Assembly: GCA_951812645.1 (NCBI GenBank)
Contig: CATOSM010000001.1
Span: 475,560-539,559 of the forward strand
Length of the DNA: 64,000 bases
Reading direction: 5' to 3'
Source: an uncultured Candidatus Nitrosopumilus sp.
Lineage (GTDB): Archaea; Thermoproteota; Nitrososphaeria; Nitrososphaerales; Nitrosopumilaceae
Under the pieces are notes generated by a model. The model searched no databases and had not been told where the DNA came from. It saw only the letters and a program-made list of their open reading frames with translations. Shown piece after piece: positions 24,976 to 35,112 of the stretch. The position numbers were made by a program, and so were the translations under genes. The number at the start of each line of letters is the position of its first letter. Position 1 is the stretch's first letter.

Positions 24976-27900
24976 GATGTTTTTACTGAAGGCATTCGTT
25001 TGTCTTTGTAAGTAACAACATTTGAAACTCCGTTCTTTGGGAAAACACCATAAATCAGTTTTGCTTTTTGTATAACAGAGTCTTTCAAAGAAACCATAAT
25101 GAATTGACTTTCTTTGGATCTTTCTTCTAAAATTTTGGCAAGTCTTTGAGAGTTTGGAGCATCAAGGTGTGCATCCACTTCATCAAACAAGTAAAACGGA
25201 GAGGGTTTTAATTTTTGCAAAGCAAGAACGAACACAATGGCTGCCAAAGTTTTCTCACCACCACTAATTGAAGTGGATTCTCTTTTTGGTTTGTTCGGGA
25301 ATTGAATCAAATAGGAAATTCCAGAATTAAATATATCATCTTCATTTTGTAATTCTAACCAAGCATTTCCATCAGTCATTTTATTGAAAATTAATCGAAT
25401 CTCTTTATCGACTTTATCAAATGCGTCTAAGAAAGTTTGTCGCTTGTCTTTTTCAATATCTTCAATGAATTTTACAATAGAGTTTCTTTCTTCTTCAAGA
25501 GAATTCTTTCGAGTAGACATGGAACGATACCCATAGGATACTTCAAGATACGTTTCAGGAGCTTTTGCATTTAATGCATTTAGTGAGGCTAATTCTGCAG
25601 ATAATCCTTGCACAATTGTTTCAACATCAAAGGTTTCCATATCCTTGTCAAACCCAAATGCAGAGAGCAATTGTTGTAATTTAGTTTCTTTTTCAATCAA
25701 ATCGTGTAAATCACGATTCAACGAATCAGATTGTCTTTCAATATTGTTGATTTGTTTTGTAAGATCTTTATCTTTTTCAGAAAGAACTTTTAATTTATCA
25801 TCATATTCTTTTAGTTGGCCAATAGAAGATCCAGATGAAGAAATAAGTTCTTGTTCCTGCTCTCTTAATTTTACAAGCACTTCATTTTTAGATTCTTTTT
25901 GAGTTTCTAATTCTTTAATCTTAGTTTCCAATTCTTCTTGTTCGGATTTTAGAGAATTTTCTTCATCATGGAGACGGTTTGATTGAGATTTTTCTCTATT
26001 ATCCTGAGTTTCCACGGTTGTGAGTTGAGAAGATTTGTCACGGTATTCATTCATGATGGCAGTATGTAATTTTTCAATATCTGTTTTTTTGAGATTGATT
26101 CTTTGTAATTCACTTGCAATTCTAGTTTGCTCTCCGCTTGCATAATTTTGTTCAACAATAGAAATTCTGTCATTAAGAGATTCAATATGTGATTCAACAG
26201 TACTAACTTGAGATTCAATGGTTTGGTTTCTAGAAGTTAAATCTGAAATTCGTTTTGTTAGTTGTTCTTTCATGTTAAGGGCAGAAGAAATTCTAGATTT
26301 CAAATTTGAATAATTTTCTGTTGCAGATGAAAGGGATTTTTCAGATAGAGAAAGTCTGTCACTGTTTAATTGAATTGTATGATCTAATTTTTTGATTTCT
26401 TGCTTTTTACTTAACATTACTTTTTTGACTAGACTGATAGATTGGAATAATCCTTCAATATCATTGCTCAGAGAAATTAATTTTGTAAGTTTTGAAATTT
26501 TTGAATTATTATCAATTATCACAGTGCTGCCTTTAGCCTCAAAGAATTCACCACCGATAGTTACTGCTTTGTAGCCAGATTGGGAGATATCATAGGCAGA
26601 TTCTCGAGTTTCAGTAAGCACGATATTACCAAATAGGAAGGTTTTGAGTGCAGAATAAGTAGGATCACATTTCACATGATCAGACAATACACCCAAAATT
26701 CCAGGGTCTTTTGGAAGAGCTAGATTAAACTTTGGAATGGCATCCAATGGAATGATTTTCAGTTTAGGAAGTTTTTTGTCCCGTGCAACTTCGGCTATTC
26801 CGAGTAATGTTGCAAAGTCTTTGACAACAATTGCCTTAATCCAATCAGAGCTAACAGATAAAACAGAGCGCTCATATCTTTTATCCCAAGAAATCATCTC
26901 ATAAACTAATCCTTCAATACCAAGTCTTTCTGCATCTTCTTTTAATTTTGCAACAGTGTAATCCTCATGCATGAATCCCTTGACAGTTTTAATTTTTGAT
27001 TCGTATCTAGTTGCTTGTTGATCCGACTTTTCAATAATTTGAGCCCACTCATCCATATCATTTAGTGTACGAGATTTTTTTGTCTGATATTTTTTTATTC
27101 TAGATTTTAATTCTGAAATCGTAGCAGTGTTATTTTGCATTAAAGATTCTAGTTGAGTTTTTGCCTTAGCTAATTCTTCAAGTCCAGAATTGATATCAGA
27201 TAGTTTTGAAGAATTTATTTCGATAATTTCTTCAGATTGTTCTTTTTCATGTTGTGCTTTAGAGAGTTTTAATTTTGCGGTGTTTAATTGAGCGTTTAGA
27301 GTTTTAATTTTTTCGTCAATTTCAGATTTTTTTGCGGCGGCTTCAGATTGTTCTGTTAATACTTTTTGTCTTTGTGAATCTACAATTTCCAATTCTTTAC
27401 CTATGCTGTTTTTCTTTTCATTTGTTTCTTGAATGGATTCTTTTATTTTTTGGATTTGCGTGCCTATATCGGTTCTAGCATTATCAATAGATTCTAACTC
27501 CATTTTAAGTTCAGGAATTCTTGCAGTAATTCTTTCAATTCTTTTTTGTGATGCAGAAATTGCACTGTTATCGATTTCATATTGTTCCATGGCAGTAGCA
27601 ATTTCGGAATCTAATGCAGATTTGGTTCGGTTGTATGTGTTTGCTTCTCCCATTAATTTTGATTTTTCAGTTTCAAGTGCTTCAATCTCAGTTCTTAAAA
27701 TAGCCCTACCTTCCTGAAATTTTGTGACTTTAGCAGTCAATGTGTGTAATGTGGTTTCTTTGGAGGTCTTTTTGCCAGAAATGTCCTTCATTTTGTTGGC
27801 TGCATCAATAGCCTTGTACCTATTTAGCTCTCGTTCAAGTATGTCATGACGTAGTTTCTGGTTTCTTTCCTCTTCGAGTTCATCTATTCTTTTTTTGATT

Positions 27901-28496
27901 TCGCCCATTTTGGCAAGAGCAATTTCGAGTCGTCTATCTGCCTCATCTAGTTGTTTTACAGATTCGACTTTTTTATCATCAAAATAAGAGAGTCCAATTA
28001 AATCCTCAATAGTTTTTCTTTTTTCTTCTGAAGTAAATTCAGAAATTCTTGTAACGGTTCCTTGCTGTACAGCATTGAGTTGTCCTAAACCAGCATTTGC
28101 CATATCAAGCAAATCCAAAATATGACTTCGATTTGTTTTCTTTTTGTTTAGGTAGTATGTATTTTCACCATTTGCATCCATCTCTCTAGTGATTTCAACA
28201 ATGTCAGTATCAACAGGAATTTTTCTATCAGAATTATCAAAGTGAACGCTAGAACGTGCCATTTTTGCTCCACGTCGTTGTCCCTCAATATCATGAATAA
28301 GTGATCGAAGTTTATCAACCCTCATAACTTTGGGTTTGTTTTCACCCATTGCAAAAATTATTGCATCTAAAATGTTACTTTTACCAGAGCCGTTAGGTCC
28401 AGAGATCGATACCAATCCAGGCTCGAATTGAACAGCGGTATTTTTGAATCCAAATGATTTGAAACCAAAGATCTCAACTTTTTTTACATGAACCAA
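24972..28496 (-). CDS. smc: SMC chromosome segregation ATPase
   Basis: 1174 residues, full length. The Walker A GPNGSGKSN is at about 34-42; two long coiled coils flank a hinge at about 510-650 (around GFMHEDYTVAKL to KLKIIPLDAI); the C-terminal head has SGGEKTLAAIVFVLAL and the Walker B LFDEVDAHLDAP. It dimerises into the chromosome-organising ring. The start is TTG at 28496. No ScpA/ScpB genes are nearby. Confidence 0.96.
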   Translation of the reverse strand: MVHVKKVEIFGFKSFGFKNTAVQFEPGLVSISGPNGSGKSNILDAIIFAMGENKPKVMRVDKLRSLIHDIEGQRRGAKMARSSVHFDNSDRKIPVDTDIVEITREMDANGENTYYLNKKKTNRSHILDLLDMANAGLGQLNAVQQGTVTRISEFTSEEKRKTIEDLIGLSYFDDKKVESVKQLDEADRRLEIALAKMGEIKKRIDELEEERNQKLRHDILERELNRYKAIDAANKMKDISGKKTSKETTLHTLTAKVTKFQEGRAILRTEIEALETEKSKLMGEANTYNRTKSALDSEIATAMEQYEIDNSAISASQKRIERITARIPELKMELESIDNARTDIGTQIQKIKESIQETNEKKNSIGKELEIVDSQRQKVLTEQSEAAAKKSEIDEKIKTLNAQLNTAKLKLSKAQHEKEQSEEIIEINSSKLSDINSGLEELAKAKTQLESLMQNNTATISELKSRIKKYQTKKSRTLNDMDEWAQIIEKSDQQATRYESKIKTVKGFMHEDYTVAKLKEDAERLGIEGLVYEMISWDKRYERSVLSVSSDWIKAIVVKDFATLLGIAEVARDKKLPKLKIIPLDAIPKFNLALPKDPGILGVLSDHVKCDPTYSALKTFLFGNIVLTETRESAYDISQSGYKAVTIGGEFFEAKGSTVIIDNNSKISKLTKLISLSNDIEGLFQSISLVKKVMLSKKQEIKKLDHTIQLNSDRLSLSEKSLSSATENYSNLKSRISSALNMKEQLTKRISDLTSRNQTIESQVSTVESHIESLNDRISIVEQNYASGEQTRIASELQRINLKKTDIEKLHTAIMNEYRDKSSQLTTVETQDNREKSQSNRLHDEENSLKSEQEELETKIKELETQKESKNEVLVKLREQEQELISSSGSSIGQLKEYDDKLKVLSEKDKDLTKQINNIERQSDSLNRDLHDLIEKETKLQQLLSAFGFDKDMETFDVETIVQGLSAELASLNALNAKAPETYLEVSYGYRSMSTRKNSLEEERNSIVKFIEDIEKDKRQTFLDAFDKVDKEIRLIFNKMTDGNAWLELQNEDDIFNSGISYLIQFPNKPKRESTSISGGEKTLAAIVFVLALQKLKPSPFYLFDEVDAHLDAPNSQRLAKILEERSKESQFIMVSLKDSVIQKAKLIYGVFPKNGVSNVVTYKDKRMPSVKTS

Positions 28497-28666
28497 TGAT
28501 AGTCATTTTGCATTACGTAGGATAATCGATGCTTAACAAGTTTAGTTGACATAATTGCATAATTTTTCTTGTTGTGTTATGATATTTTTCGTAACGGTAA
28601 GTGATCTCTGCATATTTGATCGCATCATTACGCCTACTATAATTACTAGGAAGCAATTTTACATGC

Positions 28667-29404
28667 ATGGTAAAGTTAGGGTTAATTCAAACTGCAACAC
28701 AGACTACAAATCAAAAAGGAATTACACGCGCAGCAAGAATTCTAAGAAAATTAGCAAAGAAAAATACAGATATCGTATGCCTTCCAGAGCAATGGCTAAA
28801 AAATAACGAGATTGATGACTTTGGCAAAGAATTTTCAGAATTCAAAAAAATAGCCAAAGAATATTCAATGACAATAATCCCAGGCGCATTTTACACCAAA
28901 ATAAAGAGTAAAACGTCAATCACATCACCCATAATTGGCCCAAAAGGAGAATTCGTAGGGACACAAGAGAAAATCCACCCTTTTGATTATGAAAGAGGCA
29001 ATGTAAGGCCAGGAAAAGAGGCTAAAATATTCAGCACTGTCTGCAAGTTTGGAGTGATTATTTGTTATGACATGGTATTTCCCAAAGTAGCAAACACATT
29101 AGCCAAAAAAGGAGCACAGGCATTATTTTCTCCAAGCAGGATAGTCAAGAGAGGAATTGAGCCATGGCAAATGTATGTCCAAGTCAGATCATTAGAAAAC
29201 AGAATTCCAATATTGGCTGCAAATGTAGAAAATCAGAGATTTGGAGGCAGTAGTCTGATTGTAGATTTAACTGAAAACAACAAAGTGATGACAACAAAAA
29301 TTACAAAATTAACTGGAGAATCCGGAATCAGTAAAGAATTTGATTTAACAAAATATGAAAATAGTAGAAAATCAAGATTTACAGATTCAAACAAGTTTCA
29401 GTAA
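28667..29404 (+). CDS. Carbon-nitrogen hydrolase (nitrilase superfamily)
   Basis: 245 residues. The Glu-Lys-Cys triad is visible: E41 in LPEQW, K102 in TQEKIHPF and C133 in VIICYDM. The superfamily hydrolyses amides or nitriles; the short length suits an omega-amidase-like or N-carbamoyl amidase-like enzyme, but the substrate cannot be read off. It is divergent from smc and converges with ino1 (zero-base gap). Confidence 0.85.
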   Translation: MVKLGLIQTATQTTNQKGITRAARILRKLAKKNTDIVCLPEQWLKNNEIDDFGKEFSEFKKIAKEYSMTIIPGAFYTKIKSKTSITSPIIGPKGEFVGTQEKIHPFDYERGNVRPGKEAKIFSTVCKFGVIICYDMVFPKVANTLAKKGAQALFSPSRIVKRGIEPWQMYVQVRSLENRIPILAANVENQRFGGSSLIVDLTENNKVMTTKITKLTGESGISKEFDLTKYENSRKSRFTDSNKFQ

Positions 29405-30499
29405 CTAGTCACCAACAACAAATTTTTCACATGCAGTTTTTGCTAGAACATCAGAAGTTTGTTCTATTGGGTGCTTCATTAGATATGCACTAGCAGGTTT
29501 TATTGGTCCACCTATACCTCTATCAAGTGCAATTTTTGCTAAGCGAATAGCGTCAACTACAATTCCTGCAGAATTTGCTTTGTCATCAACATCTAGACGG
29601 ACTTCCATATTGTAAGGTATGTTTGCCCATTGTCGACCTTCAATTCTCATAAACATGAGTTTTGTATTACCTAAGAAAGGGATAAAGTCAGATGGGCCAA
29701 CATAGATTTGATCATCATCTAATCGTTCATTGAGTTGACTTTGAACACTTTCGGTTTTAGAAATTTTCTTTGAAACAAGCCTATCTTGTTCTTTCATGTT
29801 TAAGAAATCAGTATTACCGCCTACATTGATTTGATATGTTTTTTCAATTTTAGTTCCTCTGTCACTACATAGTTTAGCCAGAGTTCTATGAACAATTGTT
29901 GCACCAACTTGTCCCTTGATATCATCACCTATGCAAGGAATATTTTTTTCTGTGAATTTTTTTGCCCATGCTTCATCAGATGCAATAAAGGATGGAATGC
30001 AATTTACAAAAGCTGTATCAGTATCAAGACAAATTTGTGCCCAATATTCAGTTACCTTATCAGAACCTACAGGTAAATAAGACACAATTATTTCAACGCC
30101 CGTATCTTTGAGCACTTGTTTAATTTCTTTAGTTATTTCTTCAACAGATTTTGGATTATCAATTGGTTTAATTCTGTTTTCAACCCACAACCCAACTCCA
30201 TCTAGTATTGGACTCTCGTAAATTTTAGCATCAGTTTTTGGCAATTCATCTTTTGGAATCCAATCAACCATGTTTGGATATGCATAGATTGCTTCATGAA
30301 GAGGTTTCCCAACTTTATTCGCACCAACATCAAAACCACAAACAAAGTCAATATCATGAATTCCATATCCTGCCAGTCTATCATGAATAATTCCAGTAAC
30401 TTCTTGAGAAGGATTTTGTCTATAGTATTCAATTCCTTGAATTAATCCTGAAAAACAATTACCAATACCAACTAAACCGACTTTAATTCTACCTGTCAT
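29405..30499 (-). CDS. ino1: Myo-inositol-1-phosphate synthase
   Basis: 364 residues, the length of archaeal enzymes. NAD motif VGLVGIGNCFSG at 8-19; family blocks GDDIKGQVGATIVHR, NVGGNTDFLNM and the later DDKANSAGIVVDAIRLAKIA are present. It converts glucose-6-phosphate to inositol-1-phosphate, used for phosphoinositol lipid heads. Divergent from deoxyhypusine synthase. Confidence 0.93.
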   Translation of the reverse strand: MTGRIKVGLVGIGNCFSGLIQGIEYYRQNPSQEVTGIIHDRLAGYGIHDIDFVCGFDVGANKVGKPLHEAIYAYPNMVDWIPKDELPKTDAKIYESPILDGVGLWVENRIKPIDNPKSVEEITKEIKQVLKDTGVEIIVSYLPVGSDKVTEYWAQICLDTDTAFVNCIPSFIASDEAWAKKFTEKNIPCIGDDIKGQVGATIVHRTLAKLCSDRGTKIEKTYQINVGGNTDFLNMKEQDRLVSKKISKTESVQSQLNERLDDDQIYVGPSDFIPFLGNTKLMFMRIEGRQWANIPYNMEVRLDVDDKANSAGIVVDAIRLAKIALDRGIGGPIKPASAYLMKHPIEQTSDVLAKTACEKFVVGD

Positions 30500-30601
30500 T
30501 CGAAACTTGGTATCATTGGGCGGGTTTAAAGTTTACTTAAAAAATGAAAAAGATCCTTTCAATTAAGGCAGAATTTTATACTTGGCACCAGCAATCAACT
30601 C

Positions 30602-31552
30602 ATGGTAGATCCAGGTCGTCCAGTTAAGGATATAGAAATTGATTCAAGCACGTCAATAGAAAAAATCTTTGAAGAGTTATCACAGTCTGGAGGATTTGAA
30701 TCGGTGAATTTATCAGATGGACTTGGAATTTTAACAGAGATGATTTCAGATAAAGAATGTTTAAGATTTGTATCGTTTGTAGGAGCAGTTGTTTCTACAG
30801 GATTAAGAGGAATCATCAAAGACATGATCAAAAGCAAATGGTTTGATGTTGCAATTACAACGTGTGGCGCATTAGATCATGATATTGCAAGACACTTTTC
30901 ACATTACAAAGAAGGTTCTTTTACAATGGATGACGTGGAACTTGCAAACCAAAATATTCACAGACTAGGCAACGTATTAGTTCCAATGGATAGTTATGGT
31001 CCTCTAATAGAAGAAAAAATACAATCATTTCTAGAAGAAGAATACCAAAAGGGAAACAAAGAGATGAGTACTGCAGAAATATGTAAGATGATTGGAAAAC
31101 ATCTCGGAGAAGATTCATTTCTTTATTGGGCACAGAAAAACGACATCGACGTAGTGGTTCCAGGGATAATGGATGGAGCAGTAGGAAGTCAAATCTGGTT
31201 ATTTACACAAAAGCATTCAGATTTCAAATTAAACATGGCGGAGGATGCAAATTTGTTATCAGGGTTAATCTTCAAAGCAGAAAAATCAGGGGCATTCATG
31301 ATTGGTGGAGGGATTTCAAAACACCATACATTGTGGTGGAATCAATACAGAGAGGGATTGGATTATGCATTTTACATCACTACTGCACAAGAATTTGATG
31401 GCAGTCTAAGTGGGGCATTAGTTAGAGAAGCAATATCATGGGGGAAAGTTACTCAAATTGCAAAACAATCAACACTTCATGCAGAAGTTACTACAATACT
31501 GCCATTCATTTATTCGGCATTACTTTCAAAACTACAAAAACAATTCAGATAA
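30602..31552 (+). CDS. Deoxyhypusine synthase
   Basis: 316 residues. The catalytic Lys is K240 in GGGISKHHTLWWNQ, followed by TTAQEFDGSLSGA, both typical. It transfers the aminobutyl group of spermidine to a lysine of aIF5A using NAD. Start ATG at 30602. Family call is firm; the aIF5A gene is not in the window. Confidence 0.93.
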   Translation: MVDPGRPVKDIEIDSSTSIEKIFEELSQSGGFESVNLSDGLGILTEMISDKECLRFVSFVGAVVSTGLRGIIKDMIKSKWFDVAITTCGALDHDIARHFSHYKEGSFTMDDVELANQNIHRLGNVLVPMDSYGPLIEEKIQSFLEEEYQKGNKEMSTAEICKMIGKHLGEDSFLYWAQKNDIDVVVPGIMDGAVGSQIWLFTQKHSDFKLNMAEDANLLSGLIFKAEKSGAFMIGGGISKHHTLWWNQYREGLDYAFYITTAQEFDGSLSGALVREAISWGKVTQIAKQSTLHAEVTTILPFIYSALLSKLQKQFR

Positions 31553-31585
31553 AAGCTATTATTTGATAAATATTCAAATTATTTT

Positions 31586-32298
31586 ATGAATCAAAAAATA
31601 AGAATTAGGGAATTAAAGGAATTAAATTTACAAGAAGGATCCTCATAGATGGATTTCCGTCAGTAGGGTTCAGTAGTGCAATTGCAACGGAATCAATGAT
31701 TCAGACGTCAAACTTTGAATTAGGAGGAGTAGTGGATTCAGAAGATTTTCCTCCAATCAGTGTAGTTAAAGATGGTAAACCAAATTTTTCAACAAGAATA
31801 TTTGTCAATCAAGATTTAAAAGTAGGAGTGTTTCTATCATACCTCACATTAGATCAATCACTACACAAAGTTACAGCAAAGACAATGTTATCATGGGCAA
31901 AAAAACACAATATCAAACTAATTGTAAGTAGTGTTGCAATAAAATCTACTAAATCAAATGAAGAAATGATTGCGGTTGGAAGTACAGATAAAGCTAGAAA
32001 AAAAATACAAGACACAGGATTAAAAACATTAGAACATGGAACAGTACCAGGAATTCCAGGAATATTACTAAATGAAGGAAGTATGTCAGGACAAGATGTC
32101 ATTGTCATAATTTTCCACACGAATGGAGAAGGCCCAGATTTCAAATCAAGTGCAGAATTGTGTATGGCAATGTCAAAATTAATTCCAGGTGCGTCATGTG
32201 ACATTCCATCATTACAAAAAGAAGCAGAAAAAGCAGAAATGGTAATCAAAGAAGCACAAGAGGAATCAAAACACCTCAAAGATTCAATGTACAGATAA
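31586..32298 (+). pseudogene. PAC2-family (proteasome-assembly-chaperone-like) protein, frame broken near N-terminus
   Basis: An ATG at 31586 reads 20 codons (MNQKIRIRELKELNLQEGSS) and ends at TAG 31646-31648. The -1 frame continues from about 31640 as ILIDGFPSVGFSSAIATES and then 200 residues to 32298. LIDGFPSVG matches the conserved start of PAC2 proteins, so both parts belong to one gene of about 237 residues broken by one missing base near GGATCC. The ATG at 31696 alone would lack the conserved N-terminus. A conserved core with PGIPGILLNEG is intact. It may be an assembly error, in which case the gene is functional. Confidence 0.75.
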
Positions 32299-32344
32299 CA
32301 AAATCAATCAAGTTTATTTCGTTATCAAATAGCATCAAAACATA

Positions 32345-32965
32345 ATGACATCCATACTTGAATTTGCAGTCATCGTAATAATTATTTCAGTTTCAGGAGT
32401 AATGTCACCAGGCCCGCTTTTTGCTGCAAATATATCATATGGATTGCGTGAAGGTACAAAATCAGGAATAAAAATGGCAGTAGGTCATTCGATAGTAGAA
32501 TTTCCATTAATTGTTTTGTTAGGAATAGGAGTTTTTTCATTAGGAGTATTTCCAGAATTTAGAACAATCATATCAATTTTAGGAGCAATTACACTTTTTG
32601 TTTTTGCGACATTACAAATTAAAGCAATATTAGATCAAAAAAATCAGAATCCGATTCAACCAAAACACGGTCCATTAATTACAGGAATTGCATTTAGTGC
32701 ACTAAATCCATTTTTTATAATTTGGTGGATAACAATAGGTTTCAAATTAATTTCAGACGCAATGATGATTTGGGCATTTTCAGGCATGATAATTGTATTT
32801 TTCTTACATGTATGGATGGATTTTGTCTGGTTAGGAGGAACTGCATTTCTTGCATCCAAAAGTTCAAAAATAATTTCCAATAAAAATTATAAATTTATGA
32901 TGATAGGATTAAGCATGGTTTTGGTTTATTTTGGAATAGCTTTTTTGATAGAAGCATTTGTCTAA
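32345..32965 (+). CDS. LysE-family exporter
   Basis: 206 residues with about six transmembrane segments. The family motif is seen at the N-terminus: SGVMSPGPLFAANISYGLREG. LysE/RhtB proteins export amino acids or related small molecules. The substrate is not predictable. Ends overlap by four bases with the convergent small gene at 32962. Confidence 0.88.
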   Translation: MTSILEFAVIVIIISVSGVMSPGPLFAANISYGLREGTKSGIKMAVGHSIVEFPLIVLLGIGVFSLGVFPEFRTIISILGAITLFVFATLQIKAILDQKNQNPIQPKHGPLITGIAFSALNPFFIIWWITIGFKLISDAMMIWAFSGMIIVFFLHVWMDFVWLGGTAFLASKSSKIISNKNYKFMMIGLSMVLVYFGIAFLIEAFV

Positions 32966-33228
32966 CCGCAATCCAAAATTTCAATATAAGGAGAGCATTG
33001 ATCATTGTAAACGTCAATTTTTTCTAGGATATTTTCACAAAATTCAGGATCTAAAGAATATTCATAAGAATTAATTTCATTTGAAATTAAAATAAAATTT
33101 ACAGGACAAGAATTAAACATCAAAGCAAGTAAAACAAACAAAGACGCAATTGAAATAAATAAGACATATTTTAAATTATTTTTTTGAAATATCAATTTCC
33201 ATGGTGGAAACATTTCGTTGTTTCCCAT
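32962..33228 (-). CDS. Small membrane-anchored protein
   Basis: Up to 88 residues; the ATG at 33213 may be the true start since the region upstream overlaps the Alba gene. One hydrophobic helix (YVLFISIASLFVLLALMF) is followed by a short ectodomain with four Cys that could form disulfides. The same strand and overlap suggest cotranscription with the Alba-like gene. No family recognised. Confidence 0.5.
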   Translation of the reverse strand: MGNNEMFPPWKLIFQKNNLKYVLFISIASLFVLLALMFNSCPVNFILISNEINSYEYSLDPEFCENILEKIDVYNDQCSPYIEILDCG

Positions 33229-33649
33229 CTTGTGAAGTTAAAGAATCAGAAGAAATTCTAACATCGCTTACAAAATAACCCACAGAATCCATTCTTTTAA
33301 CAATCATTTGAGATACATCAACAGCCTGAGTGATTCTTTTTCCTCTTGCTTTAATCGTAGCAATAGTTCTAGTAGATAATTGCGTTAAAGTTGCAGAAAC
33401 ATAAGTCATGATTGGTTTAGTGCCGATAAAAATCATATATCCTTCTTCAGGAACTTTAGGAGAATCATATGTAGGCTCAGAAGTTGGTTCAGGTTCTGGG
33501 GCTGGTTCAGGTTCTGGGGCTGGTTCAGGTTCTGGGGCTGGTTCAGGTTCTGGGGCTGGTTCAGGTTCTGGGGCTGGTTCAGGTTTATTCCTAGAATCAA
33601 ATTCAGATAAGATATCTTCTGCATCATTGGCTTTTTTGTTGTTACTCAA
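33176..33649 (-). CDS. Alba-domain nucleic-acid-binding protein with Pro/Glu repeat arm
   Basis: 157 residues. Residues from about 66 form an Alba domain: MIFIGTKPIMTYVSATLTQL, then KARGKRITQAVDVSQMIVKR and a C-terminal strand. Alba proteins coat DNA and RNA in archaea. The N-terminal arm is unusual: about residues 20-57 repeat Glu-Pro-Ala-Pro-Glu-Pro, strongly acidic and Pro-rich. The coding DNA of the arm is an 18-base tandem repeat. The arm could space the domain from DNA or bind basic partners; this is inference. Confidence 0.88.
   Translation of the reverse strand: MSNNKKANDAEDILSEFDSRNKPEPAPEPEPAPEPEPAPEPEPAPEPEPAPEPEPTSEPTYDSPKVPEEGYMIFIGTKPIMTYVSATLTQLSTRTIATIKARGKRITQAVDVSQMIVKRMDSVGYFVSDVRISSDSLTSQDGKQRNVSTMEIDISKK
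33487..33585. repeat. 18-base tandem repeat coding for PEPAPE
   Basis: The unit GGTTCAGGTTCTGGGGCT is repeated about five times without change. Identity at the DNA level indicates recent expansion or strong homogenisation. Not a CRISPR: there are no spacers. Confidence 0.92.
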
Positions 33650-33697
33650 TTTCAGTTCCGCTTATAACAAAAATCTCTCTCGCTTTTATTTAATTTT

Positions 33698-33937
33698 TCA
33701 GGTATTTCCTTTCAAATAGTCTTCAAATAATTTTTCAAGATCGTCATCATTACCACATTTTTTGATTTGTTCAACCAAGTCAGGTTCTTCAATCTCATAG
33801 CAATTCATAACATCTTGAGAATCTTTGAAAAGCAACATAGCCTTATTTTTAAAAATACAATGATAGAGTTTTTCTTTTTCCATTTTTTCAGGTTTTAGAT
33901 TAACACCATTTTCATCAGCAGATACAGGATAACCCAT
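33698..33937 (-). CDS. Small uncharacterised protein
   Basis: 79 residues, charged, with a compact beta-rich start and a helical acidic end (DDDLEKLFEDYLKGN). Two Cys. No motif recognised. It lies 48 bases upstream of the Alba gene on the same strand, and divergently from the polymerase gene. Confidence 0.6.
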   Translation of the reverse strand: MGYPVSADENGVNLKPEKMEKEKLYHCIFKNKAMLLFKDSQDVMNCYEIEEPDLVEQIKKCGNDDDLEKLFEDYLKGNT

Positions 33938-34010
33938 GAAGATCTTGAGAATTTACAATATTTAGACGAATACACAATATAGTAATAATCAAAGAAAACT
34001 ACTAGGAGTA

Positions 34011-35105
34011 TTGGAAACCAGAGTAGTTTTCCACATAGATTTTGATTATTTTTATGCACAATGTGAAGAAACAAGATCTCCAGAACTAAAATCAAAACCC
34101 GTTTGTGTTTGTGTTTTTTCAGATAGAGGAGGAGACAGTGGAGCAGTAGCTACTGCAAACTACACAGCTAGAAAATACGGAGTAAAATCAGGCATCCCAA
34201 TTGTATTTGCAAAAAAAAGATTAGAAGAAAGAAAAGATGCAGTGTTCTTACCTGTAGATTTTGATTTCTATGATGAAGTTTCAGAAAAAGCAATGAAAAT
34301 CATGAAAAATAATGCAGACATATTTGAATATGTTGGAAGAGATGAAGCTTATTTGGATGTGACAAACAGAGTAGAAAGTAATTTTGAGAAAGCAAATCAT
34401 TTGGCACAACAAATCAAAAATTTGATTCTAGATGAGATAAAGCTTAGTTGTTCAATTGGTATTTCTCCAAATAAATTAATTTCAAAAATTGCATCAGACT
34501 TTCAAAAACCCGATGGGTTAACAACAGTTCCACCAGAAAGAGTTAATGTATTTTTAGAACCATTAAAAATTAGAAAGATTCCAGGAATTGGTAAAAAAAC
34601 AGAAGCAAAGTTTTTAGAAATGAAATTAGAAAACATTCAAGATTTAAAGAAAATCGATATTTTTACTTTGAATAAAAATTTTGGAAGAAAAACAGGAGCT
34701 TACATTTACAATGCCGCAAGAGGAATAGATGATGAAGCGGTAAAAGAAAGAGAAGCAAGTATTCAGTATAGTAAAATTAGCACACTAAAAGAAGATTCAA
34801 AAGATTTTGTATTTTTATTAGAAAATATCAAAGAATTATGTAAAGAAGTACATCAAATAGTTAAGAAAAACAATAGAATGTTCAAATCTATTGGAATACA
34901 TTTTGTTCAATCAGATTTATCGAATAAATCAAAATCAAAAATCCTAAGAAACCCTACATCAAATATAGAAGATCTAGAAAAAGTTGCAGAGCAATTACTG
35001 AAAGAAGCATTAGAAAATCAAACTGTGACAATTAGAAGGTTGGGAGTAAAAGTTTCAGAATTATCAGAAATTCAAGGACAAAGCGACATTACATCATATT
35101 TTTAG
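34011..35105 (+). CDS. dbh: Y-family DNA polymerase IV (Dpo4/Dbh)
   Basis: 364 residues. Palm residues are in HIDFDYFYAQCEE and RDEAYLDVT; the helix-hairpin-helix of the thumb is IPGIGKKTEAKF; the little finger follows. The C-terminus QGQSDITSYF is a PIP box for the sliding clamp. It copies past damaged bases. Start TTG at 34011 preceded by AGGAG. Confidence 0.95.
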   Translation: METRVVFHIDFDYFYAQCEETRSPELKSKPVCVCVFSDRGGDSGAVATANYTARKYGVKSGIPIVFAKKRLEERKDAVFLPVDFDFYDEVSEKAMKIMKNNADIFEYVGRDEAYLDVTNRVESNFEKANHLAQQIKNLILDEIKLSCSIGISPNKLISKIASDFQKPDGLTTVPPERVNVFLEPLKIRKIPGIGKKTEAKFLEMKLENIQDLKKIDIFTLNKNFGRKTGAYIYNAARGIDDEAVKEREASIQYSKISTLKEDSKDFVFLLENIKELCKEVHQIVKKNNRMFKSIGIHFVQSDLSNKSKSKILRNPTSNIEDLEKVAEQLLKEALENQTVTIRRLGVKVSELSEIQGQSDITSYF

Positions 35106-35112
35106 AAATAAA

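Noticed and set aside
33487..33585. Possible CRISPR-like array
   Set aside because: Repeats are directly adjacent, have no spacers and code for the Pro/Glu arm of Alba.
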